A stretch of 64,000 nt of DNA from JBALVT01 sp045110675 (GTDB lineage Bacteria; Pseudomonadota; Gammaproteobacteria; Pseudomonadales; Halieaceae): NCBI GenBank assembly GCA_045110675.1, contig JBGCGJ010000006.1:248001-312000 (forward strand), given 5' to 3'. A model generated the notes under the pieces. That model searched no databases. It saw only the letters and a list, made by a program, of their open reading frames with translations, and was not told the origin of the DNA. Shown in pieces: positions 9,319 to 18,710 of this stretch; the stretch's first letter is position 1; each line of letters opens with the position of its first letter. A program made the translations under genes and the position numbers.

Positions 9319-9338
9319 TATATTTGTGACAAAAGACG

Positions 9339-9366
9339 TTGTTTTGATTAATACACTAGTTAATAT
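9339..9366 (+). promoter_or_regulatory. Candidate glmU promoter with a partial palindrome
   Basis: TTGTTT (9339-9344) and TAATAT (9361-9366) are spaced by 16 bp upstream of glmU. ATTAA (9347-9351) and TTAAT (9360-9364) form an inverted repeat with an 8-bp spacer that overlaps the spacer and -10. It may be an operator for the divergent TrmB-family regulator. Both promoter hexamers are imperfect, so this is tentative. Confidence 0.4.
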
Positions 9367-9442
9367 GGGTCAGACACGCACCTAATGTCAAAAATAAAAT
9401 GACAGCGGATTAAAATCACGCTGCTATCGAGAGCGATCAAAA

Positions 9443-10810
9443 ATGAATTTAGAAGTTATTATTCTGGCCGCCGGCAAGGGCACACGGATGAAGTCCGACT
9501 TGCCTAAGGTTTTACACACAGTCGCTGGCATCCCTATGCTGGAACACGTAGTGAAAACTGCCCTGGCGCTCAACCCCGAAAAGATCCACATAGTGGTGGG
9601 TCACGGGTCTGAGCTTGTAGAAGAAGCGCTGGCACATCACTCCATTAACTGGGTGTTACAAGAGGAACAAAAAGGAACCGGCCATGCGGTACTTCAGGTC
9701 GTACCCGAGTTGAGTCGTTCAAGCACTGTGCTCGTAATGTATGGCGACGTTCCGTTGATCGAAACGCAAACACTCCAAGACCTTATCGGCAAAGCCAAAT
9801 CGGCACCCGCGCTGTTGACAGCGGTGCTGGAAAACGCGCATGGCTACGGCAGAATACTGCGAGATGAGACGGGAGTTCTTCTCGGAGTCGTCGAAGAAAA
9901 GGATGCCAATGAGACGCAGCGCACAATTCGGGAAATTAATACCGGGGTATTGGCTGCGCCGGCGAGTGATTTAAGCGAGTATCTTCCATTGGTAAAAAAC
10001 GAAAATAGCCAGGGCGAGTATTACTTACCCGATATTCTGAGTTTGGCTGCAACAGCGGGTAAAACTATTTTGTCCGCAGTAGCGAATTCCGAACTGGAAA
10101 TTTTGGGTGTTAATGATCGCGTGCAACTCAATCAGGTGGAGCGAGAGTTCCAGCGCCAAAGTGCAGAGCGTCTAATGCGCGCGGGTACATCGATTGCTGA
10201 TTCTCATCGTATTGATGTCAGAGGAAGCCTCCAATGTGGTGAAGACGTCAGCATTGACGTGAATACTGTTTTTGAAGGCAATGTTGTTTTGGGAAAAGGA
10301 GTGACCATTGGGGCAAACTGCGTTTTGATTGACACAGTGGTAGGCGACGGCGCCACGATTCATCCGATGAGTCATTTGCAAGAGGCGGAAGTAGGAAGCC
10401 AATGTTCGGTGGGACCTTTTGCACGACTGCGTTTGGGGACAGTCCTTGCGGAGGGGTCACGCATCGGTAACTTTGTTGAGACGAAGAAAGCGAATATTGG
10501 TATTGGCAGTAAGGTCAATCACTTGAGTTACATTGGTGATTGCGAGATGGGCTCAGGTGTAAATGTGGGAGCGGGAACTATAACGTGCAACTACGACGGT
10601 GCGAATAAGCATCTTACGGAGCTAGGCGATGGTGTTTTCATTGGATCGAATAGTACTCTCGTCGCGCCAATAAAAATTGCAGAAAACGGTTTTACCGCTG
10701 CTGGATCTACGATTACCAAAGCGGTAGGCAAAGATGAGTTGGCAGTTACTCGGCCCAAGCAACGCAATGTAACCGGGTGGCAGCGTCCAAGTAAGGACAA
10801 TAAGGTTTAA
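9443..10810 (+). CDS. glmU: Bifunctional GlmU: glucosamine-1-P acetyltransferase / UDP-GlcNAc pyrophosphorylase
   Basis: At 455 residues this matches E. coli GlmU (456). The N-terminal uridylyltransferase domain carries LAAGKGTRMKSDLPKVLH (residues 8-25). The C-terminal left-handed beta-helix acetyltransferase domain starts near residue 250, with hexapeptide repeats and the ETKKANIG and NVGAGTITCNYDG motifs. It makes UDP-GlcNAc for peptidoglycan and lipopolysaccharide. glmS follows after only 2 bp, so the last two steps and the first step of the pathway are co-expressed. Confidence 0.97.
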   Translation: MNLEVIILAAGKGTRMKSDLPKVLHTVAGIPMLEHVVKTALALNPEKIHIVVGHGSELVEEALAHHSINWVLQEEQKGTGHAVLQVVPELSRSSTVLVMYGDVPLIETQTLQDLIGKAKSAPALLTAVLENAHGYGRILRDETGVLLGVVEEKDANETQRTIREINTGVLAAPASDLSEYLPLVKNENSQGEYYLPDILSLAATAGKTILSAVANSELEILGVNDRVQLNQVEREFQRQSAERLMRAGTSIADSHRIDVRGSLQCGEDVSIDVNTVFEGNVVLGKGVTIGANCVLIDTVVGDGATIHPMSHLQEAEVGSQCSVGPFARLRLGTVLAEGSRIGNFVETKKANIGIGSKVNHLSYIGDCEMGSGVNVGAGTITCNYDGANKHLTELGDGVFIGSNSTLVAPIKIAENGFTAAGSTITKAVGKDELAVTRPKQRNVTGWQRPSKDNKV

Positions 10811-10812
10811 TT

Positions 10813-12642
10813 ATGTGTGGAATAGTAGCAGCGGCAGCCCGTCGCGAAGTATCTGAAATACTGTTGGAGGGTTTACGCCGACTCGAGTACCGCGGTTATG
10901 ACTCTGCGGGCATGGCGCTCATCGACAATGAGAATAATCTTCTTTTGCACAAGCGTTTGGGTAAGGTGAAAGAGCTGGAAAACTCTCAGGCTATGAACCC
11001 CTATTATGGTTGTGCAGGTATCGCACATACTCGGTGGGCCACTCACGGTGAACCCTCGGCGGCCAATGCGCATCCACATATTTCGGGCCAGCGTCTGGCT
11101 CTGGTTCACAATGGCATTATTGAAAATCATGCAGAACTACGTGAAGAACTGAAAAGTCAGGGGTATGATTTTGTCTCTGCTACCGATAGTGAAGTTGTAG
11201 TGCATATGCTTCACGGATATCTCGAAAAGGGAGATAGCCTATTGGAGGCCATGAGAAAATGTGTAGGCCGTTTGGAAGGCGCCTATGCATTAGCCGCGAT
11301 AGATAATGAAAACCCCGATCAGGTCGTTGCCACGCGAGAAGGTAGCCCTTTGGTCGTTGGCGTAGGTATTGGTGAAAACTTTTTGGCATCTGATCAAATG
11401 GCTTTGCGCCAGGTAACAGATCGATTCATATACCTTGAGGAGGGAGATTTAGTCCACATAACCTCATCATCTTTGTCGATCTACGATGAAGAAGGCAATG
11501 AGGTACAGCGCAAACAAACTCGATTGTCAGATACGGTTGAAAGCGTGGATCGTGGAGAGTATGCGCACTACATGCTCAAAGAAATCTATGAGCAACCTCG
11601 CGCGTTGGCCGCCACATTTAGCTCTGCATCAGCCACTGAAATTTCCGACGACTGTTTCGGCGAGGGCGCAGCGGCGATGTTTGATCAGGTCCAAGCAGTG
11701 CAAATTGTGGCTTGTGGCACAAGCTATCATTCAGGCATGGTGGCTCGGTATTGGCTGGAAGAAATTGCAGGCATTCCCTGTCAGGTTGAAGTTGCGTCGG
11801 AATTTCGTTATCGCAAAAGAGTACAGCACCCCGGTAGTTTGTTAGTGACCGTTTCTCAATCGGGTGAAACTGCGGACTCTCTAGCTGCTCTGAGAAATGT
11901 TGGTGAAGACGAGTTTCTGGGTAGCCTGGTAATCGCCAACGTCGACAATAGCTCACTGGTGCGAGAAAGTGATCTGGTGTTCCTCACTAAGGCAGGTGCC
12001 GAGATTGGTGTGGCGTCTACTAAGGCTTTTACAACTCAATTGGTTGCATTCCTAATGTTGACTATTGCCTTGGGACGCCGCCAAGGGCTGGACCCGCAAC
12101 GCCAACAAACGCTCATAAATGAACTGCATGCTTTGCCTGATTATGTGCAGCAAACGCTGGAGCTGGATGGGGCGATTGAAAAGATGTCGCATGCTTTTAT
12201 CCCTCGTGACCATGCGCTGTTTCTGGGCAGAGGAATTCAATACCCAATCGCCATGGAAGGGGCCTTAAAGCTCAAAGAAATTTCCTATATTCATGCTGAG
12301 GCGTATCCGGCGGGAGAGTTAAAGCATGGCCCTTTGGCGCTGGTAGATGCCGATATGCCGGTGGTGGCTGTTGCTCCAAACGGCGATTTGCTCGAAAAGT
12401 TGAAATCCAATTTAGAGGAAGTGCGCTCCCGCGGTGGCGAGCTCTACGTGTTTGCTGATCGAGAGGCCGGATTTGACAGTGAACCGCGGGTCAACGTGTT
12501 GCCCATGCCCAGCTGTCCAGATGTCCTTAAGCCAATTGTTTACACAGTAGCCTTGCAGCTGCTTTCCTATCACGTAGCTGTCCAGAAGGGCACAGACGTA
12601 GACAAACCTCGCAATCTTGCGAAGTCTGTTACGGTTGAATGA
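10813..12642 (+). CDS. glmS: Glutamine-fructose-6-phosphate aminotransferase
   Basis: This 609-residue enzyme starts MCGIVAA. The Cys after the initiator Met is the glutaminase nucleophile (Ntn hydrolase domain, about 1-220, with RRLEYRGYDSAG and HTRWATHG). Two SIS domains follow (CGTSYHSG and SQSGETADS in the first). It ends KPRNLAKSVTVE, the conserved C-terminus. It converts fructose-6-P and glutamine to glucosamine-6-P. I saw no glmS ribozyme, which is expected for a gammaproteobacterium. Confidence 0.97.
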   Translation: MCGIVAAAARREVSEILLEGLRRLEYRGYDSAGMALIDNENNLLLHKRLGKVKELENSQAMNPYYGCAGIAHTRWATHGEPSAANAHPHISGQRLALVHNGIIENHAELREELKSQGYDFVSATDSEVVVHMLHGYLEKGDSLLEAMRKCVGRLEGAYALAAIDNENPDQVVATREGSPLVVGVGIGENFLASDQMALRQVTDRFIYLEEGDLVHITSSSLSIYDEEGNEVQRKQTRLSDTVESVDRGEYAHYMLKEIYEQPRALAATFSSASATEISDDCFGEGAAAMFDQVQAVQIVACGTSYHSGMVARYWLEEIAGIPCQVEVASEFRYRKRVQHPGSLLVTVSQSGETADSLAALRNVGEDEFLGSLVIANVDNSSLVRESDLVFLTKAGAEIGVASTKAFTTQLVAFLMLTIALGRRQGLDPQRQQTLINELHALPDYVQQTLELDGAIEKMSHAFIPRDHALFLGRGIQYPIAMEGALKLKEISYIHAEAYPAGELKHGPLALVDADMPVVAVAPNGDLLEKLKSNLEEVRSRGGELYVFADREAGFDSEPRVNVLPMPSCPDVLKPIVYTVALQLLSYHVAVQKGTDVDKPRNLAKSVTVE

Positions 12643-12662
12643 GGGGTATCTCCAGCTGTGAA

Positions 12663-13031
12663 TTAGCTAGGATTCGCGGCCTTAAAAGCGCGAATGGCGG
12701 AGTTGAATTCACCGGCCAGTTCTTCTTCTTTAGTCACGGCATTGTTGTAAGCCGATTCAGCCGTATCGTACTCGGCTTGTGCTGCGGCCTGTGCATCTCC
12801 AGATGAGTCTTTAACTACGGCGGCAGCTTCCGTAAATGCCTTCTCAAGGCAGCTCATGTATTCAAGGTTGGCGGCTTGGAATGTTTTGACAGCCTTCTGG
12901 CCCTCTATCATTTGCTCCATGGTTGCGCTGTCACCTGAAGGCAGCGTTGGTACCTCTGGCGTCATGCACTCGGCGTTGCTCATTGCGCTGCCAAAGACCA
13001 ATGCTAATGTAGCAATTATTTTAGTTTTCAT
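12663..13031 (-). CDS. Small exported protein of unknown function
   Basis: This 122-residue protein has a clear Sec signal peptide (MKTKIIATLALVFGSAMSNA, probable cleavage after Ala20). The mature part is Ala/Glu-rich and mostly helical, with two cysteines (about residues 22 and 59) that could form a disulfide. I do not recognise a named domain. It converges on glmS, with a 20-bp gap, and appears to be a single-gene unit. Confidence 0.7.
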   Translation of the reverse strand: MKTKIIATLALVFGSAMSNAECMTPEVPTLPSGDSATMEQMIEGQKAVKTFQAANLEYMSCLEKAFTEAAAVVKDSSGDAQAAAQAEYDTAESAYNNAVTKEEELAGEFNSAIRAFKAANPS

Positions 13032-13128
13032 GGTACTTCCCCTCGTATGCCTCGGTTTTACAAAGTGTGAAAGATAGCAGGCCGACGAGCAGCTGCCAAA
13101 TGACTTTTGGAACGAATCTGCCTGCCCA

Positions 13129-14229
13129 TTATTGTTGGCCCACCCAGAGCTTGGGTAGTTTGTATTGTTGTTCTAACACTCTCGCTACATCTCTTGCTTG
13201 TGTTTCTGTGCTCAGATTCACCACTCGAACTCTATAGAAAGTGTCTCCGTTTTTAACTGTCGGGACGGCGACCACTTCGCCGTGAGCCGGTTTTAGTCGC
13301 GCGACCCAGGAATTGGCGGTTTCGCTGGCACCATAAGAGCTGAAATTGACGAACCAGTTACCTGCACTCTCCGGGCTCGCCACGGTTGCTGGTGCGGTAG
13401 CAACTGGTTTCGGCGAGGGTGCGGCTGTCTTTGGAGCAGTGACCACTGCCTTGGGCGCTGGCCTTGGCGTGGTGGGCACGGCAGCTTTTGCGGATTTTAA
13501 TTCTGTAAGTTGAGACTCAAGACCTTGGTTGGTGTCTCGAAGAGATCGGATCTCCATATGCAGCGCATCAACGGTATTCAACAGCTCTTTATTTCTGGCG
13601 CCCAGCACCCGCTGTGCTTCCCGGCTGGCGGCCACGTCCTTAGGGTTTGCCGAAGTAGCGGCTGCAGCTTGCAGGGCGCGAATTTCTTCCTGCATGCTGG
13701 CTCGTTCGCGCATCACACCATAACCGCCGGCACTCAGTAACAACAACGCGACAACAGCGACGGCGATCAAACCCAGTGGCCATGATCCGGCGCCACTCTC
13801 CTCCCACTTCTGCGCGGGCTCGGGAGCCCTTGAGAGTTCTGGTTCCTCTTCGTAGTCGTAGTCTTCCTCTTCTTCCGGTTCAGGCTCTGCTTGGCGAACC
13901 AATTCTGGTTTCAGTTGCTCAGCCTGCCAGGCGGCCGCAATTGTTGCTGCGGCGCCAGCCTCAAACTCTTCTTCTTCTGCCATAAGGCTCTCAGGATCAA
14001 CGTCATAATCCAGAGTATCATCCTCGTACTCCGAGCTATAACGCGAGTTCTCGAAGGTAGTTTCCCCAGAATCTTCATAGGCTGTTTCGAAGGATTCTTC
14101 CGCTTCAAAGTCTTCAAAAACCGGCTCAAGATCACGTTCTGATTCGCCAAAGGAGTCGCTGTCGAAACCCAGCTGTACCTCAGTTTTGTCGTTTGGAGGT
14201 GGGTTTTGTTTGCTATCGTCGTTACTCAT
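13129..14229 (-). CDS. SPOR-domain membrane protein
   Basis: This 366-residue protein has a strongly acidic cytoplasmic N-terminus (about 1-145), one transmembrane helix (about 150-172, WPLGLIAVAVVALLLLSAGG) and a coiled coil (about 175-245). A Pro/Ala/Lys/Thr linker leads to a C-terminal SPOR domain (about 290-366, starting GNWFVNFSSYG). SPOR domains bind denuded septal peptidoglycan, so a role in division or envelope maintenance, like DamX or FtsN, is likely. The topology fits that group, but the sequence does not let me assign it to either one. Confidence 0.8.
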   Translation of the reverse strand: MSNDDSKQNPPPNDKTEVQLGFDSDSFGESERDLEPVFEDFEAEESFETAYEDSGETTFENSRYSSEYEDDTLDYDVDPESLMAEEEEFEAGAAATIAAAWQAEQLKPELVRQAEPEPEEEEDYDYEEEPELSRAPEPAQKWEESGAGSWPLGLIAVAVVALLLLSAGGYGVMRERASMQEEIRALQAAAATSANPKDVAASREAQRVLGARNKELLNTVDALHMEIRSLRDTNQGLESQLTELKSAKAAVPTTPRPAPKAVVTAPKTAAPSPKPVATAPATVASPESAGNWFVNFSSYGASETANSWVARLKPAHGEVVAVPTVKNGDTFYRVRVVNLSTETQARDVARVLEQQYKLPKLWVGQQ

Positions 14230-14298
14230 GGCTCGATCCTGAGTTGTCGATGTGAAATTGCCGAAATTTTACCAGAGGCTGACTGTAAATGCTCAACC

Positions 14299-15177
14299 CT
14301 ATGTGCGCAGAGATTGCAGTCCCTTATTCAGTTTTATGAGGTGTCGATCTACCTCAGCGCCCTTCATTTTCGAGACACCGACTGCGAGAATGTCGATCAC
14401 CGCCAAATGTGCGATTCTTGAGGGTAGAGGGCTGTAGCTGTCGTCTCTCGCCTGCTCAACATCAATCGGGATGGGGATAGTGCACCGTTCAATAATAGGG
14501 GTGTTGCTGGGAGCTAGTCCGACTATGCTGGCTCCCGCTTCGCGCACGTGGTCCATTGCCTCGAGTAACGCGGTGGTTCTACCAGACTGCGAGATTGCCA
14601 CAACGACATCTCCGGGCGTAAGCGACATTGCTGACATTGCCTGTAGATGAGGGTCGGAGTGGGCGGCACTGGCTATTTGCAGGCGAAAAAACTTGTGCTG
14701 GGCGTCTATTGCTACAGGGCTGGATGCCCCAAATCCGTAAAACTCCACCCGCTTGGCATTGCACAGTGCGTCAACGGCGACTTCAATCGCGTCTGGATCC
14801 AGGGTATTGCGGACCTGATTCAAGGTCTCCATCGTCGCATCGAACACTTTGTAAGTGTAATCCCGCGCTGTATCCAACTCGCTGAGGGAAAAAGGCACTT
14901 GCGCGGGGTTTTGCGCGGTACTTTGTGCCAGCGCCAGCTTGAAATTCTGAAAACCCTCACAGCCAATAGCCCGACAAAATCTTACAACGGTGGGTTCGCT
15001 TACAGCGGCGGCGGCCGCTAGATCGACAATCCGCATATGTATCACCTGCTCTGGCTGAGCGAGAACAAGATCAGCGACTTTCCGCTCGGAGCGTCGCAAC
15101 TGCTCAAGCTGGTCGGTAATTTCTTTTAGAATTGGTCGGGCTACCCGGGACACAGCCACCGCCGTCAAAGAATTCAA
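14299..15177 (-). CDS. hexR: HexR-like RpiR-family regulator
   Basis: This protein has an N-terminal RpiR HTH (SERKVADLVLA, then VSEPTVVRFCRAIGCEGFQNFK) and a C-terminal SIS sugar-phosphate-binding domain (VEFYGFGASSPVAIDAQHKF, SQSGRTTALLEAM). This is the pattern of HexR, which senses KDPG and controls central carbon genes in gammaproteobacteria. The first possible codon at 15177 is TTG, and no ATG occurs early. A TATAAT on the minus strand at 15190-15185 would start transcription near 15178. The true start is therefore probably GTG at 15159 or 15153, which still leaves the full HTH. The HexR assignment, as opposed to another RpiR member, is likely but not proven. Confidence 0.8.
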   Translation of the reverse strand: MNSLTAVAVSRVARPILKEITDQLEQLRRSERKVADLVLAQPEQVIHMRIVDLAAAAAVSEPTVVRFCRAIGCEGFQNFKLALAQSTAQNPAQVPFSLSELDTARDYTYKVFDATMETLNQVRNTLDPDAIEVAVDALCNAKRVEFYGFGASSPVAIDAQHKFFRLQIASAAHSDPHLQAMSAMSLTPGDVVVAISQSGRTTALLEAMDHVREAGASIVGLAPSNTPIIERCTIPIPIDVEQARDDSYSPLPSRIAHLAVIDILAVGVSKMKGAEVDRHLIKLNKGLQSLRT

Positions 15178-15194
15178 TGTATTTATTATACATT
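15176..15194. promoter_or_regulatory. Palindromic operator candidate overlapping the hexR -10
   Basis: AATGTAT (15176-15182) and ATACATT (15188-15194) form a perfect 7-bp inverted repeat around TTATT. Its core, TGTAT-TTATT-ATACA, resembles the known 15-bp HexR box pattern (TGTA...TACA with an A/T centre). It overlaps the minus-strand TATAAT (15190-15185), with CTGACC 17 bp upstream as a possible -35. This layout predicts autorepression by HexR and possibly an effect on divergent uvrD. Confidence 0.6.
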
Positions 15195-15254
15195 TGTCAC
15201 CCAGTAAGGTCAGGCAATCGTGAGGCGGCAGAGAATATTCTGTAGAATGGTGCG

Positions 15255-17405
15255 ATGGACGTATCCGATATTCTCTCTCCTCTCAATGATGCCCAACGCG
15301 ATGCAGTAGCGTCCGAAAGCGGTAATCTGTTGGTTTTGGCTGGCGCCGGTAGCGGCAAGACTCGAGTGTTGGTGCACCGAATTGCCTGGCTGATTCGCGC
15401 GCAAAATTATTCTCCCCACTCGATATTGGCGGTAACGTTTACCAACAAGGCGGCCAAGGAAATGCGCAACCGTATTGAGGAAATGCTGCATATACCGTCT
15501 CACGGCTTATGGGTGGGTACTTTTCACGGCCTGGCGCATCGTCTGCTAAAGGCTCATTGGCAGGAGGCGAAACTGCCGCAGAATTTTCAGATACTTGATA
15601 GTGATGACCAGCTGCGCGTGGTTAAGAGAATCTGCAAAGAATTGGAGCTTGATGATGGCATGTGGCCGCCCAAGCAAGCCCAGTGGTATATCAATGGCCA
15701 AAAGGACGAGGGTCTGAGAGCCAAGCATATTCAGGCGGCCCAAGGAGACCTGCACGCCCAGACGATGTTGAGGATTTATCAGGCCTATGAGTCAGCCTGT
15801 GATCGGGCTGGCATGGTGGACTTTGCCGAGTTGCTGCTTCGAGCCCATGAATTATGGCTGCACAATCCAGATCTGCTCAAGCACTACCAGGGCCGATTTC
15901 GGCAGATTTTAGTGGATGAGTTTCAAGACACCAACACGATTCAATACGCGTGGCTAAGAGTATTGGCCGGTTCGGATATTCCCGTGGTCGCGGTGGGTGA
16001 CGATGATCAATCGATCTATGGGTGGCGGGGAGCAAAAATAGAAAACATCCAGAGATTCAGCCAGGACTTTGCCGGTGTGGAAACCGTTCGCCTTGAGCAA
16101 AATTACCGCTCGACCCAAACTATTCTGCAAGCTGCGAACGGTGTAATTGGCAACAATTTTGGCAGGTTGGGTAAGGAGCTGTGGACCGCAGGCGAAGCCG
16201 GGGAGCCTATTTGTCTCTACGCGGGGTTTAATGAACAAGACGAAGCTCGCTTCATTGTTGAACAGGCCGAAGACTGGCACGGACAGGGTAACAATAGAAC
16301 GTCGGTAGCCATTCTCTATCGTTCCAATGCGCAATCACGAGTTTTGGAAGAAGCACTGATACGCAGCGGTATTCCCTACCGTATCTATGGTGGCCAGCGC
16401 TTTTATGAACGTCTGGAAATTCGCAACGCTCTGGCTTACCTGCGTTTGTTAATCAATCGCGATGCAGATGCCTCCATAGAGCGTGTTATCAATACACCGC
16501 CGAGAGGGATAGGTAGTAAAACCCTGGATTGTGTGCGCGACTGTGCCCGTACCCGTGAGCTGCCCATGTGGCAGGCCATCGGCGCTGTAATTGAAGAAAA
16601 ACAATTACCTGCCAGGGCAACCGCCGCATTGCAGAGCTTTGTGAGTTTAATTGATGAGTTGGATGCGGGAACCGCGGAGCTTAATCTCGAGGAACTGGTA
16701 GACCACATTATACAAGTGAGTGGATTAATTGAGTTTCACCAGAAGGAAAAAGGCGAGAAGGGCCAGGCCCGAGTAGAGAACCTTGAAGAACTGGTGACTG
16801 CCGCTAGGCAGTTTGTTGCCGAAGGAGAGGAGCTTACTCCCCTGGAGCAATTTCTGGACAGTGCCGCTTTGGATGCCGGAGATGCCCAGGCAGACGAACA
16901 CGAAGACAGCGTGCAGTTGATGACGTTACACTCGGCAAAGGGCCTTGAGTTTCCTCTGGTCTTTCTCGCGGGAATGGAAGAGAACTTATTCCCTCACCGG
17001 ATGTCGTTGGAGGAACCTGGAAGATTGGAAGAGGAGCGCCGGCTTTGCTATGTGGGCATAACCCGCGCGATGGAAAAGTTGACGATTACTTACGCCGAAA
17101 CCAGGCGGATGTATGGCAGCGAAAGCTTTAACGCACCCTCGCGTTTTATTCGGGAAATACCGGCGGATCTTTTGCGCGAAGTGAGATTGCACACGGCAAT
17201 ATCCAGGCCAGTGAGTTCAGTAACGCATGTTGAAGTACCCGACACAGGTATGAGCCTGGGCCAGCGCGTCTATCATCAAATCTTCGGTGAGGGTGTTGTG
17301 TTAAATTTTGAAGGCCGGGGCGGCAATGCCCGGGTAGAGGTCAACTTTGATATAGAAGGCAGTAAGTGGTTGGTTGTGCAATACGCAAAACTACAACTTC
17401 TCTAA
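15255..17405 (+). CDS. uvrD: DNA helicase II (UvrD)
   Basis: This 716-residue SF1A 3'-5' helicase starts MDVSDILSPLNDAQRDAV, collinear with E. coli MDVSYLLDSLNDKQREAV. Motifs seen are AGAGSGKTRVLVHR (Walker A), VTFTNKAAKEM, VDEFQDTN (Walker B), GDDDQSIYGWRGA, LEQNYRST and TLHSAKGLEF. The C-terminal region has the Tudor-like segment (GQRVYHQIFGEGVVLNFEG). It acts in nucleotide excision and mismatch repair. No obvious LexA box was seen in the short upstream gap. Confidence 0.97.
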   Translation: MDVSDILSPLNDAQRDAVASESGNLLVLAGAGSGKTRVLVHRIAWLIRAQNYSPHSILAVTFTNKAAKEMRNRIEEMLHIPSHGLWVGTFHGLAHRLLKAHWQEAKLPQNFQILDSDDQLRVVKRICKELELDDGMWPPKQAQWYINGQKDEGLRAKHIQAAQGDLHAQTMLRIYQAYESACDRAGMVDFAELLLRAHELWLHNPDLLKHYQGRFRQILVDEFQDTNTIQYAWLRVLAGSDIPVVAVGDDDQSIYGWRGAKIENIQRFSQDFAGVETVRLEQNYRSTQTILQAANGVIGNNFGRLGKELWTAGEAGEPICLYAGFNEQDEARFIVEQAEDWHGQGNNRTSVAILYRSNAQSRVLEEALIRSGIPYRIYGGQRFYERLEIRNALAYLRLLINRDADASIERVINTPPRGIGSKTLDCVRDCARTRELPMWQAIGAVIEEKQLPARATAALQSFVSLIDELDAGTAELNLEELVDHIIQVSGLIEFHQKEKGEKGQARVENLEELVTAARQFVAEGEELTPLEQFLDSAALDAGDAQADEHEDSVQLMTLHSAKGLEFPLVFLAGMEENLFPHRMSLEEPGRLEEERRLCYVGITRAMEKLTITYAETRRMYGSESFNAPSRFIREIPADLLREVRLHTAISRPVSSVTHVEVPDTGMSLGQRVYHQIFGEGVVLNFEGRGGNARVEVNFDIEGSKWLVVQYAKLQLL

Positions 17406-17421
17406 TTGGAAAAATAACAAG

Positions 17422-18576
17422 ATGACAGACTCAATTGAAAAACGTTACACGCCACTAATCATTTTATTTTTGGTTGCTGCCCTGGTCGCCGTCGTCGGTT
17501 TGTGGGCAACGGAAAAGTCTGCAAACGGTGGTCCCGCCGGTTCAACAGGAGATCCGCTAACTCAGAGCGCCCAGCAGTCATTCCATTGGAAAATTATTAC
17601 CACCTGGCCGAAAAATTTTCCCGGCCTGGGTACCGCCGCAGAAAACTTTTCGCGAATGGTTGATGAGATGAGTGAGGGGCGACTCACTGCAAGAGTGTAT
17701 GGTGCTGGAGAGATTGTGCCACCCTTTGAAGTGTTTGATGCCGTTTCCCAGGGCGTTGCCGATGCGGGCCACGGGGCGGCCTATTACTGGAAAGGAAAAG
17801 TACCGTCATCGGTATTTTTCACGGCTGTTCCCTTTGGTTTAACCGCACAAGAAATCAATGGATGGTTACACCATGGTGGAGGTCTGGAACTTTGGCGTGA
17901 AGCCTATGCACCATCCAACCTGATTCCCATGGCGGGTGGCAACACCGGCGTTCAAATGGCTGGATGGTTTAACAAAGAAATCAATTCCGTGGAAGATTTG
18001 AGAGGCCTTAAGATGCGCATTCCCGGTCTCGCCGGTGAAGTATTTGCTGCGGTGGGAGGTACCCCTGTAAGAATACCCGGAGGGGAGCTTTACACCTCGT
18101 TACAAACAGGTGTTATCGATGCAGCGGAATGGGTGGGGCCCTACAACGACCTGGCTCTCGGGCTCCACGAAGTGGCGGAATATTACTATTACCCAGGCTG
18201 GCATGAGCCTGGTGCCATGCTCGAGTTTATTGTGAACAAAGACTCCTTCAACGCTCTCCCGGCAGACCTGCAAGCGATAGTCACTGTTGCATCACGCGCA
18301 GCGAATCAGGAAATGCTTGATGAATACACAGCGCGCAATAATGCAGCGCTGCGACGGTTAGTCGATGAGCATGGCGTTAAATTGCGACGATTGCCCGATG
18401 ATGTGATGACTGCCCTGGCGCGAGGCAGCGAACAGGCCATGCAGGAACTTATCGATAAAGATCCGATGGCGGCGAAAGTTCACTCATCTTACAAAGTGTT
18501 TTATGACGGTGTGCGCGCGTACCACCATATTTCCGAGCAGGCTTATATCAATGCCAGGGATAAAGTATTGGACTAA
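17422..18576 (+). CDS. TRAP transporter periplasmic substrate-binding protein (DctP family)
   Basis: The 384-residue product has an N-terminal hydrophobic anchor or signal (about 10-30), followed by a DctP domain starting FHWKIITTWPKNFPGLGT. It includes GGNTGVQMAGWFNKEIN, the DLRGLKMRIPG motif and GVIDAAEWVGP. This is the mannitol/chloroaromatic (TakP-like) branch, whose ligands are typically 2-oxoacids or related carboxylates. I chose the ATG at 17422 over the earlier in-frame codon at 17374, which lies inside uvrD. Its likely permease partners are 9 kb away on the other strand (27654-29530). Confidence 0.85.
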   Translation: MTDSIEKRYTPLIILFLVAALVAVVGLWATEKSANGGPAGSTGDPLTQSAQQSFHWKIITTWPKNFPGLGTAAENFSRMVDEMSEGRLTARVYGAGEIVPPFEVFDAVSQGVADAGHGAAYYWKGKVPSSVFFTAVPFGLTAQEINGWLHHGGGLELWREAYAPSNLIPMAGGNTGVQMAGWFNKEINSVEDLRGLKMRIPGLAGEVFAAVGGTPVRIPGGELYTSLQTGVIDAAEWVGPYNDLALGLHEVAEYYYYPGWHEPGAMLEFIVNKDSFNALPADLQAIVTVASRAANQEMLDEYTARNNAALRRLVDEHGVKLRRLPDDVMTALARGSEQAMQELIDKDPMAAKVHSSYKVFYDGVRAYHHISEQAYINARDKVLD

Positions 18577-18710
18577 ATTGAGTCCCTCCACCCACGGGCG
18601 AATTTGACTGAGAACAATCACATGATCAAGCTCATATTCAATTTTGATCAGCAATCTTAAAGAATGTCGCTAAATGGCTAGCAAAAAACAGACGTGAGGT
18701 TTTAGACGTA

